A DNA stretch of 64,000 bases from Halospina denitrificans (GCF_004364635.1 NZ_SOAX01000004.1:186001-250000); one strand, 5' to 3'; numbered from the stretch's first letter, positions 52,830-62,353 are shown. Program-made: numbers and translations. Notes: generated by a model not told the origin, from the letters alone.

Positions 52830-53425
52830 CAGACCCGCTCCAGTTGGTGGCCGTGGATTCGGTAGTGGGCGCTGGCGACGCGCTGGATCTGCTCGGGGTC
52901 ATGGGCGACCCAGAGTGTGGGGCGCCCGGATTCGCGGATGCGCTCCAGCAGCCATCGCTCAACCTGGTCCCGGTTGGTGCCGTCCAGGTTGGCGGTGGGT
53001 TCGTCCAGCAGCAGCGCTTCCGGGGCCAGGGTCAGGGCACGGTAAAGGGCCAGGCGCTGTTTCTCGCCCGAGGAAAGGCGGCTGACGGGCCAGTCCAGCA
53101 CGGAAGGCTCGAATCCCAGAGCCTTCAGGTCCTCCGTCTGCTCGGGGCCGCAGTGGTCACGGACGTGGTCGTGCCACCAGCGGCTCTCCGAGGGGATCAG
53201 CATGACCCGGCGGCGCCAGTCACTTGCAGAAAGGTCAGAAGCCGGGGTATCTCCCAGCAGTACCCGGCCCTCATGGGGTTCCAGATCCGCCACGGCCCGC
53301 AACAGGCGCGACTTGCCGGAACCCGATGGGCCGGAGATACAGAGGATCTCGCCGGGGCCGACCTGCAGGGAGACAGGCCCGACCTCGCCAACATGGAGAT
53401 TGTCCAGGGATAGCGTCTGTGTCAT
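52829..53425 (-). CDS. fetA: FetA-like ABC transporter ATP-binding protein
   Basis: A 198-residue ATPase starting at ATG 53425; frames further upstream belong to the next gene's 3' region. Walker A 'SGPSGSGKSRLL', signature 'LSSGEKQRLALYRAL', Walker B 'ALLLDEPTANLD' and H-loop 'LWVAHD' are intact. It powers FetB. An SprT-like protease gene ends eight bases upstream, implying a three-gene unit. Confidence 0.9.
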   Translation of the reverse strand: MTQTLSLDNLHVGEVGPVSLQVGPGEILCISGPSGSGKSRLLRAVADLEPHEGRVLLGDTPASDLSASDWRRRVMLIPSESRWWHDHVRDHCGPEQTEDLKALGFEPSVLDWPVSRLSSGEKQRLALYRALTLAPEALLLDEPTANLDGTNRDQVERWLLERIRESGRPTLWVAHDPEQIQRVASAHYRIHGHQLERV

Positions 53426-53433
53426 CTGATCAT

Positions 53434-54093
53434 TCAGTCCTGAGTTCGCTGAAGTAGCTGGGGTGATACCCGGTACCGTCGACCACGGCAATGGCCTGTC
53501 CCCTCGATGGTGCAGGTCCTGCGGTTGACCCGCAGAACGCGTCCCTGAAGCTCTCGCCCAAAACGGACGCTGTCACCGCGCTCAAAACCGGAGCCATGTG
53601 CGGTCCTCTCAGCCACCGTAACCGCCGTGGTGGCAAGGGGCTGCGCCATCGCCTCTGAATACTGGTTCAGGGTGCTTCTGAGGGCATCGGCGTGGCCATC
53701 CCAATGCAGTTCATCCAATAACCGGTAGAACGCCTGGTTGTGGACCGAGCCCCGACGCCGCTGGCCCTGGCGGGTCTGCAGCAGATGGGCGAACTCGTGA
53801 CAGCAGGTATGGGCAAGCAGGTTGCTTTCCGACAGCACGCCTCCGTAGTAGCCCCGCCCACGGATCTCGCGCGCGGACAGCCAGGCACCGCAGGACTCCG
53901 GGGATGCCTTGTCCGCTACCATGCGGACCCCATAGTTGATCCGGTGCTCGCCGGTGGCGGGATCGTAACGGTGATAGGTGGCCCGCCCCGAGCCCACGCG
54001 CAGACGCAGCAGAACGCCATCAGCCAGCGGCGACAGGGTCTCGGCGGTGGCATGGCACATCAGCTGGGCAATCCGGACGGCTCGACTGGACAT
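53434..54093 (-). CDS. SprT-like zinc metalloprotease
   Basis: A 219-residue protein, starting at ATG 54093 after AGGG. The zinc motif HExxH is 'LAHTCCHEFAHLLQTRQGQ', with a further 'GHADALRSTL' segment; the family (SprT-like, related to eukaryotic Spartan) has this arrangement. The C-terminal 'FERGDSVRFGRELQGRVLRVNRRTCTIEGT' looks like a KOW-type beta-barrel. Function in bacteria is not known. It precedes fetA by eight bases. Confidence 0.78.
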   Translation of the reverse strand: MSSRAVRIAQLMCHATAETLSPLADGVLLRLRVGSGRATYHRYDPATGEHRINYGVRMVADKASPESCGAWLSAREIRGRGYYGGVLSESNLLAHTCCHEFAHLLQTRQGQRRRGSVHNQAFYRLLDELHWDGHADALRSTLNQYSEAMAQPLATTAVTVAERTAHGSGFERGDSVRFGRELQGRVLRVNRRTCTIEGTGHCRGRRYRVSPQLLQRTQD

Positions 54094-54199
54094 TGGGCAA
54101 CCCTGAAAAAATGGCAATTATAAAGCCATCCCCAGTCAGTGACGAGCGGTCGGCCAAGCCATTACACTCGCGTAAATGGCAAAGAGGAGTTCCATTATT

Positions 54200-54601
54200 A
54201 TGCGACACACAAGACTTCCAATTCGCCAGATCGCGTTCATCCAGATTCTGGCCATGCTGTTTCTCGCCTGTGCGCCCCTGATGGCCCAGGCCGATATGGT
54301 CAGCACCGACAGCGTAGTGGCGGAACAGAAGCTGGATCATGACCGGGACGAACTGAAATCCATGCTGCAGAAGCAGGAGGTCCAGCAGACGCTTGAGCGC
54401 ATGGGCGTATCCCAGGAGCAGGTGGAACAGCGCATCAACAGCCTGACCCCCCAGGAGCTGGCGGACTTCAACCAACAACTGGCTGAAGCGCCGACCGGTG
54501 AGAGCGTGGTCGGGGTTATTGCCTTCTTTGTCTTCGTCTTTATCGTCACGGACATGCTGTGCGCCACCAACATCTTCTCCTTCGTCCGCTGCATCAACTA
54601 G
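54200..54601 (+). CDS. PA2779-family small membrane protein
   Basis: A 133-residue protein. I start at ATG 54200 after GAGGAG; the frame continues to 54176 without support. A signal peptide ends at 'PLMAQADMVSTDSVV', and a C-terminal membrane segment 'VVGVIAFFVFVFIVTDMLCA' follows a helical region 'LQKQEVQQTLERMGVSQEQVEQRINSLTPQELADFNQQL'. This composition and the partner gene match the Pseudomonas PA2779 family, of unknown function. It overlaps the next gene by 43 bases. Confidence 0.82.
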   Translation: MRHTRLPIRQIAFIQILAMLFLACAPLMAQADMVSTDSVVAEQKLDHDRDELKSMLQKQEVQQTLERMGVSQEQVEQRINSLTPQELADFNQQLAEAPTGESVVGVIAFFVFVFIVTDMLCATNIFSFVRCIN

Positions 54602-55551
54602 CCCTTGTCGCAGCCGCCCTGATTCTGGGTGGCTGCGCCGCCAACCATGAGTGGCCTGAGAAGCGCGAAGGCAGCGGCGCCCGCCCGGAGCACAGGACCC
54701 TGGAGGATATTCCCTTCCACGCCCAGGACGCCTACCAGTGCGGCCCGGCCGCTCTTTCCACCATGCTCAATGCAAGGGACATCCCGGCCACGCCGGATGA
54801 ACTGGTGGACCGGGTCTATCTGCCTGAGCGCGGTGGCACCCTGCAGGTCGAAATGGTCTCCGCCGCCCGGGAGAGAGGGCTGCTCGTCTATCCGCTGGAA
54901 GGCAGCCTGGACGCCCTGATGCAGGAGATTGCAGCCGGGAATCCGGTCCTTGTCATGCAGAATCTGGCGCTGGAGTGGTGGCCGCAGTGGCATTTCGCTG
55001 TGGTCATCGGCTATGACCGCGAGGCCTCTGAGGTGATCCTTCACACCGACACCCGCCGGGCCCACGCCGAGCCCATGCGCCCGTTCATGAACAGCTGGAA
55101 ACGTGCGGACTACTGGGCAAGGGTGATGGTCCCTCCGGACCAGCTCCCCGCCACGGCACAACCACTGCCCTGGCTTTCCGCAGCCAGCGACCTGGAGGCC
55201 ACCGGTCAGCTTGAAGCAGCCCGCAGGGCCTATAAAACCGCGCTGACCGAGTGGCCGGATGAACCCGCGCCCCGCTTCGGACTGGGCAATGTTGCCTACG
55301 CCATGGACAGGCCCGGGCCGGCGCTGACCCATTTCCAGCAACTCACCAGGACCCATCCGCAGATGGCCCCGGCCTGGAACAACCTGACGGTGCTTCTTTC
55401 TGAGCAGGGATGCGCGATTGCTGCGCGCCGGGTCCATGACTGCGCCCGCAAGACCCTGGGGGACGAGGCAGAACTCCCGGAAAGGCCCGCCTTGAGGGAA
55501 ACGCGCCGAGCAACCACCGCCTGCCCGATCATTCGCTGCCCCGAGCGCTGA
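54559..55551 (+). CDS. PA2778-family cysteine peptidase with TPR
   Basis: A 330-residue lipoprotein-like protein, starting at GTG 54559 inside the preceding gene. Lipobox 'LGGCAAN' follows the hydrophobic segment. The C39-type peptidase core has 'YQCGPAALSTML' (Cys) and 'WPQWHFAVVIGYD' (His), followed by 'ILHTDTRR' (Asp). The C-terminal third carries TPR-like repeats ('FGLGNVAYAMDRPGPALTHFQQL'). It is the known partner of the PA2779 family. Substrate unknown; possible role in processing an exported peptide. Confidence 0.82.
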   Translation: MRHQHLLLRPLHQLALVAAALILGGCAANHEWPEKREGSGARPEHRTLEDIPFHAQDAYQCGPAALSTMLNARDIPATPDELVDRVYLPERGGTLQVEMVSAARERGLLVYPLEGSLDALMQEIAAGNPVLVMQNLALEWWPQWHFAVVIGYDREASEVILHTDTRRAHAEPMRPFMNSWKRADYWARVMVPPDQLPATAQPLPWLSAASDLEATGQLEAARRAYKTALTEWPDEPAPRFGLGNVAYAMDRPGPALTHFQQLTRTHPQMAPAWNNLTVLLSEQGCAIAARRVHDCARKTLGDEAELPERPALRETRRATTACPIIRCPER

Positions 55552-55684
55552 GCCGCCCGACCCGCGGGTTAGGGGCTCCGGCTGCTGAACCCCATTCACT
55601 GCTATGATGCAGACAGGACTTTCGATGATCGCCTGCGTTGATTGAAGCGTAATAATAATTACAGGCGACAAGGCAGAGGCACCC

Positions 55685-56647
55685 ATGACGAACGAACCCC
55701 AGATCCGCAGAATCCCGGTCGGCATCAGCTCCTGTTTGCTGGGTGAGGAAGTGCGCCATGACGGTGGCCATAAGCATGCCCGATACTGCTCCCAGGTATT
55801 GTCCCGGTACTTTGAATTCCGCTCCCTCTGCCCGGAGCTGGAGGCAGGACTGGGCGTACCCCGCCCCGCCATTCACCTGCGCCGGCACCAGGATGGTCTG
55901 CGGCTGATCACCACCAAGGGGGATGCGGACCACACCGATGCCATGCAGGACTGGATTCACCAGACCCTGCCCCACCTCGGGGACCTGCGTGGCTACATCC
56001 TTAAAGCCAAGTCTCCGAGCTGCGGCATGGAACGCATCCGTATCCACAACGAGGAAGGCAATGTCATTGCCCGGGACGGTCGCGGGCTGTTCGCGGACGC
56101 GCTGATCGAGGCCTACCCGGAGTTACCGGTGGAAGAGGAAGGTCGCCTCAACGACAGCCACCTGCGGGAAAACTTCGTCGAGCGCGTCTATGCCTACGAT
56201 GACTGGTGCAGCATGATCGAGAACGGCCTGACACGGACGTCGTTGCTCGACTTCCACACGCGGCACAAGTTCCAGCTGCTTGCGCACTGCCAGAAAACCT
56301 ACCGTGAGCTGGGGCCGCTGCTGTCAGACCTCAAGTCCGCACCCCTGGAATCCATTGCCAGGGACTACATCACGGCCTTCATGGCCGCCATGCAGAAACG
56401 CATCAGCCGGGGTGACCACGCCAACGCCATGCAGCACCTCATGGGCTTCCTACACGATGCGCTTGGCCCCCAGGACCGCAAAATGCTCAGCGAACAGATC
56501 GATGCCTATGTGCGCGGCGAAGTACCGCTGATCGTTCCCATGACGCTATTGCGCATGGCACAGCGGCGCGAGCCCGTTGCCTATCTCGCGCATCAGAACT
56601 ATCTTACTCCGTATCCGGATGATCTCGGGCTTCGCAACCATGTCTGA
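55685..56647 (+). CDS. DUF523/DUF1722 protein (YbgA-like)
   Basis: A 320-residue fusion. The N-terminal DUF523 domain (residues about 10-160) has 'GISSCLLGEEVRHDGGHKH' and 'YILKAKSPSCGMERIRI', conserved cysteines recalling the iron-sulfur thiouracil desulfurase TudS. The C-terminal DUF1722 domain begins at 'LNDSHLRENFVERVYAYDDW' and includes 'FHTRHKFQLLAHCQKTYRELG'. Such fusions are common in proteobacteria, often near photolyase genes; none is seen here. Function unproven. Confidence 0.85.
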   Translation: MTNEPQIRRIPVGISSCLLGEEVRHDGGHKHARYCSQVLSRYFEFRSLCPELEAGLGVPRPAIHLRRHQDGLRLITTKGDADHTDAMQDWIHQTLPHLGDLRGYILKAKSPSCGMERIRIHNEEGNVIARDGRGLFADALIEAYPELPVEEEGRLNDSHLRENFVERVYAYDDWCSMIENGLTRTSLLDFHTRHKFQLLAHCQKTYRELGPLLSDLKSAPLESIARDYITAFMAAMQKRISRGDHANAMQHLMGFLHDALGPQDRKMLSEQIDAYVRGEVPLIVPMTLLRMAQRREPVAYLAHQNYLTPYPDDLGLRNHV

Positions 56648-56683
56648 GGTCGACTCTATCTGACCCCCGAACAGGTTCTGACT

Positions 56684-57547
56684 GTGCGAAAAACCAGCCT
56701 CATAATTGCCACCCTGCTTCTGACCGCCTGCGCCGCGCCTACCCTAAAGGAAGCCAACCAGGCTCGGGAGGCCGGCAACCCCAAGGAGGCCGCCGAGATC
56801 TACGGCCGTCTGGCCAGTGCCGGAAGCGCCCAGGCGAAGCTCCAACTCTACAAGCTGTACCAGGAAACCGGGATCGGTCTGGACTCCGACAGGGCTGCCC
56901 GGGACACACTGGAATTGGTGGCCAACGAGGATGGTCTCCCGGAAGCCCAGTACCGACTCGGGCGGATACTGAGAGAGGAACGGGAATTCGAAGCGGCCGA
57001 ATCCCAGCTTGAGAAGGCAGCCGACGCGGGCTATCAGCCCGCCGTTGAGTACCTGGACACACACGGTGAGCTGCTCCGGCGCGAAGTCCGGGTGGCACGC
57101 AGTTCGCCGGACCGCCAGAAACACCTCGGTGATGACCTTTACCAAGGCCGTAACGGTCTCGAAAAGGATGCCGCCCGGGCCGCCTACTGGTATGAACGGA
57201 GCGCGGAACGGGGCCATCCCGGGGCCCAGACCATGCTGGGTTACCTCTATTACCAGGGGGACGGCGTTGAACAGGACTACGGCAGGGCCTTCGAGTGGTA
57301 CAAGGAAGCCGCCCTCCAAGGCCACGCCGGAAGCCAGGCCAGCCTGGGGTATCTCTACGGGGAAGGGCGTGGCGTGGAGCGCAACCTCAAACAGGCCTAT
57401 GCCTGGTCCACCCTGGCCGCCGAGAATGGCAGCGACCGGGGCTCGAAAAACCAGCAGATCTACCTGGATGCCATGGACAACGACGAGCGGCTGGAGAGCC
57501 TCAACGCAATCCGACGCATTGAGAAAATGATCCACGGCGGCAACTGA
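56684..57547 (+). CDS. Sel1-repeat lipoprotein
   Basis: A 287-residue protein with GTG start at 56684. Lipobox 'LLTACAA' ends the signal. The mature protein is a chain of Sel1-like (SLR) repeats, for example 'ARAAYWYERSAERGHPGAQTMLGYLYYQGDGVEQDYGRAFEWYKEAALQGHAGSQASLGYLYGEGRGVE'. These are alpha-solenoids that bind proteins. It resembles AlgK-type periplasmic scaffolds in build, but no alginate genes are nearby. Confidence 0.8.
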   Translation: MRKTSLIIATLLLTACAAPTLKEANQAREAGNPKEAAEIYGRLASAGSAQAKLQLYKLYQETGIGLDSDRAARDTLELVANEDGLPEAQYRLGRILREEREFEAAESQLEKAADAGYQPAVEYLDTHGELLRREVRVARSSPDRQKHLGDDLYQGRNGLEKDAARAAYWYERSAERGHPGAQTMLGYLYYQGDGVEQDYGRAFEWYKEAALQGHAGSQASLGYLYGEGRGVERNLKQAYAWSTLAAENGSDRGSKNQQIYLDAMDNDERLESLNAIRRIEKMIHGGN

Positions 57548-57568
57548 GCTGCCACCCAGCCAATAAAA

Positions 57569-57599
57569 AACCCCGCATCAGGCAAGCCGATGCGGGGTT
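57569..57599 (-). terminator. Intrinsic terminator of the acyl-CoA synthetase gene
   Basis: AACCCCGCATC pairs with GATGCGGGGTT around a nine-base loop; on the minus strand a T6 run (57563-57568) follows directly. It lies between the convergent Sel1 gene and acyl-CoA synthetase gene and may also serve the plus strand weakly. Confidence 0.88.
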
Positions 57600-57617
57600 G
57601 TCTTTACCCGGGGAGGA

Positions 57618-59303
57618 TTATTCTTCCCAGATCACCTTCTTCTTCTGGTCATACCACTTCGGCAGCTTGTCCTTGTAGTGGTCCTCGATCACGTTCCGCT
57701 TGATCTTCATGGTCGGCGTCAGCATGCCGTTTTCCATGGTCCACGGCTCCTTGACCACCACCGCGAAGGCCAGCTTCTCGTGATCCTCGACCTTGGCGTT
57801 GACCACATCCAGCTCCTCGGCGATACCGTTCTCGATCTCGGTCTTGTCGCCACCGCGATCCACTTCCGCCTGGGCTTCCTCGGACAGTGTTACAAGGGCA
57901 CAGGGCTGCGGCTGGTTGGCACCGGCCACGCAGACCACTTCCACCTTCGGATGGGTGAACTTGCTCTCGATTGGCACCGGCACCACGTACTTGCCCTTGG
58001 CCGTCTTGAAGAGATCCTTAACACGGCCGGTGATCCGGACATACCCTTCGGAGTCAACCTCCGCCATATCGCCGGTCTTCAGGAAGCCGTCCTCGGTGAC
58101 CTCTTCCTTCGTCTTCTCCTCGTTCTTGAAGAAACCGATCATCTGGCCGGGACTCTTCACCTGCAGCTCGTCGCCCTCAGCAATGCGGTGCTCCACACCC
58201 GGGTTGGCCACACCCACGGTGCCCACCTTGGCTTCACCCGGCCGGTTGGCGTGAGAGTAACCAAAGTTCTCGGACATGCCGTAGACTTCCAGCAGCTCAA
58301 GGCCAATGTTGCGGTACCAGTGGATGATTTCCGGGGCCAGCGGCGCTGCGCCGGTGATGGCAGCGCGCACATGGTTGAGACCCAGCTGCTTGAGGATCTT
58401 GCGCTTGATCAGCGAGTTGAGTATCGGAATCCGGAACAGGATCTTCTGCTTCTTCGGCGGCAGCTTGTCGCAGATGGCCAGGTAGAACTTCATCCAGAGA
58501 CGCGGCACGGAGAAGAAGATCGTCGGACGCGCCCGCTGCAGGTCTTCCTGGAAGGTATCCAGTGAATTGGCGAAGAACAGCTGGAAACCGAAGTACAGCG
58601 ACGAGGTCTGCACCGCCGCGCGCTCGGCCACGTGAGCCAGTGGCAGGTACGACAGCATGCGATCATTCTGGTCCACCGGGAAGATCTGCTTGAGCCCCTC
58701 GGCCACGGAGATCATGGTCTCGAAGGAATGCATGACGCCCTTGGGCCTGCCGGTACTTCCGGAGGTGTAGACCAGCGTTGCCAGCTCACTCGGATGCGGC
58801 AGGTGGGGCTCCTTCAACGGTTCGGTTTTCGCGGTGATGTCCTTCCACTGCGGCACGTCCTTGCGCGGGGACATGGGCAGCGAGATCAGCGGCAGATCCT
58901 CGGGAATATAGTTCTTGATGTCATTCCAGCCGTCGGCGGTACCGTCGAGCTTGCCGATGAACATCATCTTGGCTTCGCTGTGCTCAAGCACATAGGCCGC
59001 AGTCTCACCATTAAGGGTAGGATAAAGCGGCACGGAAACATGACCGGCGGCCCAGATGGCCAGATCCGCCATGATCCAGTGGTCACTGTTCTTGCCCAGC
59101 AGGCCGATACAGCTCTTCTCCGGCAGTTCCAGGGACTTCAGGTGCGCCGCCATGCGCAGCACCTGGTCTGCCGCCTGCTTCCAGGTGATCTCCGTGGTGG
59201 AGCCATCCGGATAGGGCTGCGTCATGTAGACCATATCGGGGGAGCGCTGTGCCCAGTAGAAGAGGCTGTGCAGCGTTGTTTTCCTGTCATCAACATTGAC
59301 CAT
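57618..59303 (-). CDS. Long-chain acyl-CoA synthetase (AMP-dependent)
   Basis: A 561-residue ANL-superfamily enzyme. The P-loop-like motif is 'LATLVYTSGSTGRPKGVMHS' (about residues 180-199), 'LLEVYGMSENFGYSHANRPGEAKVGTVG' contains the A5 motif, 'YVRITGRVKDLFKTAKGKYVVP' holds the A7/A8 hinge, and the A10 lysine is in 'MLTPTMKIKRNVIEDHY'. It forms acyl-AMP and acyl-CoA. The closest group is the AMP-dependent long-chain fatty acyl-CoA synthetases of the FadD15/ACSL type. A flavin monooxygenase gene ends about 160 bases upstream. Confidence 0.9.
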   Translation of the reverse strand: MVNVDDRKTTLHSLFYWAQRSPDMVYMTQPYPDGSTTEITWKQAADQVLRMAAHLKSLELPEKSCIGLLGKNSDHWIMADLAIWAAGHVSVPLYPTLNGETAAYVLEHSEAKMMFIGKLDGTADGWNDIKNYIPEDLPLISLPMSPRKDVPQWKDITAKTEPLKEPHLPHPSELATLVYTSGSTGRPKGVMHSFETMISVAEGLKQIFPVDQNDRMLSYLPLAHVAERAAVQTSSLYFGFQLFFANSLDTFQEDLQRARPTIFFSVPRLWMKFYLAICDKLPPKKQKILFRIPILNSLIKRKILKQLGLNHVRAAITGAAPLAPEIIHWYRNIGLELLEVYGMSENFGYSHANRPGEAKVGTVGVANPGVEHRIAEGDELQVKSPGQMIGFFKNEEKTKEEVTEDGFLKTGDMAEVDSEGYVRITGRVKDLFKTAKGKYVVPVPIESKFTHPKVEVVCVAGANQPQPCALVTLSEEAQAEVDRGGDKTEIENGIAEELDVVNAKVEDHEKLAFAVVVKEPWTMENGMLTPTMKIKRNVIEDHYKDKLPKWYDQKKKVIWEE

Positions 59304-59461
59304 TAATAGCTCCTTGGTTTTTATCGGTCGAATTCTTCTTGCAAAAGGTAGAGACCCTAATCAATAGCTCAATCCGTTGCATTGGCCTGATTGGCATATT
59401 CTCAACACATTCCAGACAAGTCACCGGAAATGCGTCACAAACAGAGAGTTGAGTCACTCCA

Positions 59462-60853
59462 TCAGGCGCTGTGTGCCCTTTGGCTACGCGCTGGCCCCAT
59501 GAAATGCTTGTAGCGACCGGGTTTACCCGCAGGGGCCTTGCCAATGTCGATGCCGGCCTTGGCAAGTTCCTTTTTCAGGTCCCGGCGAAAGCTCTGGTAG
59601 TCGACTTCCGTTGAGTGGCGGGTGCCCGTTTCAAAATCCATGTGGGGATGGGCCAGCTCCTCGCGAATCGCCGCGCGCATATCACCGGGTCGATGGTAGT
59701 TCCCCAGGATCTCCTGGCACGCCAGCTTGGCCTGGTAGTCGGCCATGGGCCAGATGCAGCCCAGCGGCTGGAACAGGCCGATGAAGTAGAGGTTGCTGAA
59801 GTCCGCGTGCATCATCTTACGGTACAGGGGCACTTGCTCCTCATGCTCGAAGTCGACCAACGACTTGTCGAAGAAGGGAAAACTGATCCAGAAGCCGGTG
59901 CAGGCCACGATGGTGTCATAAGCCTCCTCCCGGCCGTCCTTGAAAACCACCCTGTCACCACTGAGTTCCCGGATCGCCGGTCGCGGCTTGATGCGCCCGT
60001 GCCGGATGAAATCCAGAAGATCGGAATTGACCGTGGGATGATGACTCAGCACCAGGCGTTTCGGTCTCGGCAGGCCGTAATTGCGGTAATAATCACCCTG
60101 GAGCAGCTTCAACAGGACCGTGAACAGGATCTGGCGGAGCTTCGAGGGCATCCAGGGGGGCATATTCGCCCCCAGCTCGTCCGTCGGCTTACCGAACATG
60201 AACTTGGGCAGAAACCACTGGCCACTGCGCATGCTCAGCCCCACGTGATCCGCTACCCGAGCGGCCTCCACCGCCACGTCGCACGCTGAATTGCCCGCGC
60301 CGATAATCAATACTCGTTTGCCCCGCCAACTGTCATCCACGCCCCGGAAGTCGTGGGAATGCATCCAGGTGCCGTTGAAATGGCCGGGGTACTCGGGGTT
60401 CTTGGGGTTCCAGTGGTGGCCATTGGCCACCATCAGGTGGGTGAAATCATCCTCAACCTCAGTGCCATCGCTCTGGGTATAGCGCAGGTGCCAGGTGCCG
60501 TCCTCGTTGCGGGTGACCCTATCAACCCGGGTCTCGAATTGGATGGTTTCCATGACGCCGAAATAACGGGCATAGGATTCGAAATACGCCTGAAGCTGGC
60601 GATGGTTGGGATATTCCGGGTAATCGTCCGGCATCGGAAAATCTTCGTACTCGGACCATGCCTTGGAGCTGATGATGTGGGTATTTTCATAGACACTGGC
60701 GTGCCCGGTGCGGCTGTTGAACACCCAGTTGCCGCCAACCTTGTCATTCTGCTCGAAAACGGAGACCGGCAGCCCCGCCTCCAGGCAGTTCTTGGCGGCA
60801 GTGAGGCCGCTGGGTCCGGCACCGATGACCGCGACCCGGGGAGATTGATTCAT
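59462..60853 (-). CDS. Flavin-containing monooxygenase
   Basis: A 463-residue FMO/Baeyer-Villiger type enzyme. FAD motif 'VAVIGAGPSGLTAAKNCLEAG' and NADPH motif 'RVLIIGAGNSACDVAVEAARVA' are both present, and the family identifier falls in 'HFNGTWMHSHDFRG' (FxGxxxHSxxF/Y type). 'YDTIVACTGFWISFPFF' is a further FMO signature. It oxidises soft nucleophiles or carbonyls. Together with the acyl-CoA synthetase it could feed ketone or fatty acid catabolism, but the substrate cannot be told. Confidence 0.9.
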   Translation of the reverse strand: MNQSPRVAVIGAGPSGLTAAKNCLEAGLPVSVFEQNDKVGGNWVFNSRTGHASVYENTHIISSKAWSEYEDFPMPDDYPEYPNHRQLQAYFESYARYFGVMETIQFETRVDRVTRNEDGTWHLRYTQSDGTEVEDDFTHLMVANGHHWNPKNPEYPGHFNGTWMHSHDFRGVDDSWRGKRVLIIGAGNSACDVAVEAARVADHVGLSMRSGQWFLPKFMFGKPTDELGANMPPWMPSKLRQILFTVLLKLLQGDYYRNYGLPRPKRLVLSHHPTVNSDLLDFIRHGRIKPRPAIRELSGDRVVFKDGREEAYDTIVACTGFWISFPFFDKSLVDFEHEEQVPLYRKMMHADFSNLYFIGLFQPLGCIWPMADYQAKLACQEILGNYHRPGDMRAAIREELAHPHMDFETGTRHSTEVDYQSFRRDLKKELAKAGIDIGKAPAGKPGRYKHFMGPARSQRAHSA

Positions 60854-60953
60854 GGCTGGCTCCGTCGTCTTGTTGTTGGAATGCCCGACAACGCATTTCT
60901 ATCAGAAAGCGTCAGTCATGATCCAGACATTCCAACAGCCCGACGGAGTTGGC

Positions 60954-61910
60954 TCAGGCGCGCCCGCCCTTGAGCAGTTCACCAATACCGCCCAATGCGC
61001 CGGTAATCTGGGTAGACTCCAGTGGCAGGAAGACACGGTCACCCTCTTTGGCCACATCCGGCAGGGTCTTGAGGTACTCAAGGGCCAGCAGGTAATTCAC
61101 TACCTGCTGGGTGCTGAAGTCCTCGCGCTCGGAGGCCACGCTCACTACCCGCGTGATGGCTTCCTGCTCCCCCTCGGCCCGGAGCACGGCCGACTCTTTG
61201 TCGCCTTCCGCGCGCAGGATGGCGGCCTGCTTCTCACCTTCCGCGACCTGGATCTCCGCTTCGCGCTTGCCGTTAGCTTCGGTGACGGACGCACGACGAT
61301 TGCGTTCGGCCGTCATCTGCATGCGCATGGCATCCTCGATCTCCGAGGGCATATCCACATCCTGGATCTCAACACGGGTGGCCTTGATGCCCCACTTGTT
61401 GCCGGCCTCGTCCATGGTCTGCTCAAGGTGGGCGTTGATCTCGTCCCGGTTGGAGAAGATCTCGTCCAGGTCTTTCTGGCCGATCAGCGCGCGCAGGGTG
61501 GTCTTGGCAAGCACCTCGATGGCCTGGATGAAGTTCTCCACCTTGTAGACCGCGTTGGCGGGATCGATCACCTGGTAATAGATAGCCCCGTTGATGCTCA
61601 CCGTCACATTGTCCTTGGTAATCATGGACTGGGCGGGGAAATCCAGCACCGTCTCGCGCCGGTCAATACGCTCCTCCTCCATGATCACCGGTTCCTTGGC
61701 GCCGTGCTTGTAGCGACGCACCTTGATGGAACGCGGCTTGTCGACGAAGGGAATGATGATGTTGATGCCCGGCTCCAGGGTGCGGCTGTAGCTGCCAAGG
61801 CGTTCGATCACCATGGCCTCGGACTGCTGGACGATGCGGATGCCCTTGGCCAGGACATAGATAACCAGCGCTGCCAGCACCACGCTGATGATCAGGCTTG
61901 CTTCCATCAT
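60954..61910 (-). CDS. qmcA: SPFH-domain membrane protein (QmcA/stomatin-like)
   Basis: A 318-residue slipin/stomatin protein. One N-terminal membrane helix is followed by the SPFH domain ('GIRIVQQSEAMVIERLGSYSRTLEPGINIIIPFVD') and a coiled coil with repeated 'EGEKQAAILRAEGDKESAVLRAEGEQEA'. It oligomerises at the inner membrane. The NfeD-like gene overlaps its start by four bases, the usual SPFH-NfeD pairing. Confidence 0.92.
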   Translation of the reverse strand: MMEASLIISVVLAALVIYVLAKGIRIVQQSEAMVIERLGSYSRTLEPGINIIIPFVDKPRSIKVRRYKHGAKEPVIMEEERIDRRETVLDFPAQSMITKDNVTVSINGAIYYQVIDPANAVYKVENFIQAIEVLAKTTLRALIGQKDLDEIFSNRDEINAHLEQTMDEAGNKWGIKATRVEIQDVDMPSEIEDAMRMQMTAERNRRASVTEANGKREAEIQVAEGEKQAAILRAEGDKESAVLRAEGEQEAITRVVSVASEREDFSTQQVVNYLLALEYLKTLPDVAKEGDRVFLPLESTQITGALGGIGELLKGGRA

Positions 61911-62353
61911 GATTGGTCTCCTTCTGCTTCCGTTGCAACAATGGCGGTAATGCCTTTGAAACCGATCACCCGTACCCGTTCACCGGGTTCGGGAGAGTCC
62001 CCGTTTTTCAGGCGCGCGGGGAACCAGTTCCCCTCCAGGGCCACGCCAATACGGTGGCCGTGTTTTTCCACCTCTACCGTCCGCTCGCCATAGCCGCTTT
62101 CACCCACGAGGCCGGTGCGGCTCTGACGGCCCTGGAAATGGCGTCGAAACCAGATGACAAATCCGGGAGTCAGCACCAGTGCCGCCCCCATGAAAATCAG
62201 CACCTGGGCCGTCAGGCTGGGCACGCCGAGCAGAGTCACCAACGCCACCACCAGCGCACTGGCCGCCATAGCCAGCATGATGAAATGGGCACCCGTCAGC
62301 TCCAGGGTCGCAAGCACAATCGCCAGCAACAGCCAGATCTGCCATACCGCCAT
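61907..62353 (-). CDS. NfeD-family protein
   Basis: A 148-residue protein with three or four membrane helices and a C-terminal OB-fold ('GRQSRTGLVGESGYGERTVEVEKHGHRIGVALEGNWFPARLKNGDSPEPGERVRVIGF'). It lacks the N-terminal protease domain of long NfeD forms. It is translationally coupled to the SPFH gene, its expected partner in membrane microdomain or protein quality control functions. Confidence 0.9.
   Translation of the reverse strand: MAVWQIWLLLAIVLATLELTGAHFIMLAMAASALVVALVTLLGVPSLTAQVLIFMGAALVLTPGFVIWFRRHFQGRQSRTGLVGESGYGERTVEVEKHGHRIGVALEGNWFPARLKNGDSPEPGERVRVIGFKGITAIVATEAEGDQS

Noticed and set aside
60852-62093. A 413-codon plus-strand frame opposite the SPFH and NfeD genes
   Set aside because: Antisense shadow; the minus-strand genes have standard family motifs and the usual four-base coupling.
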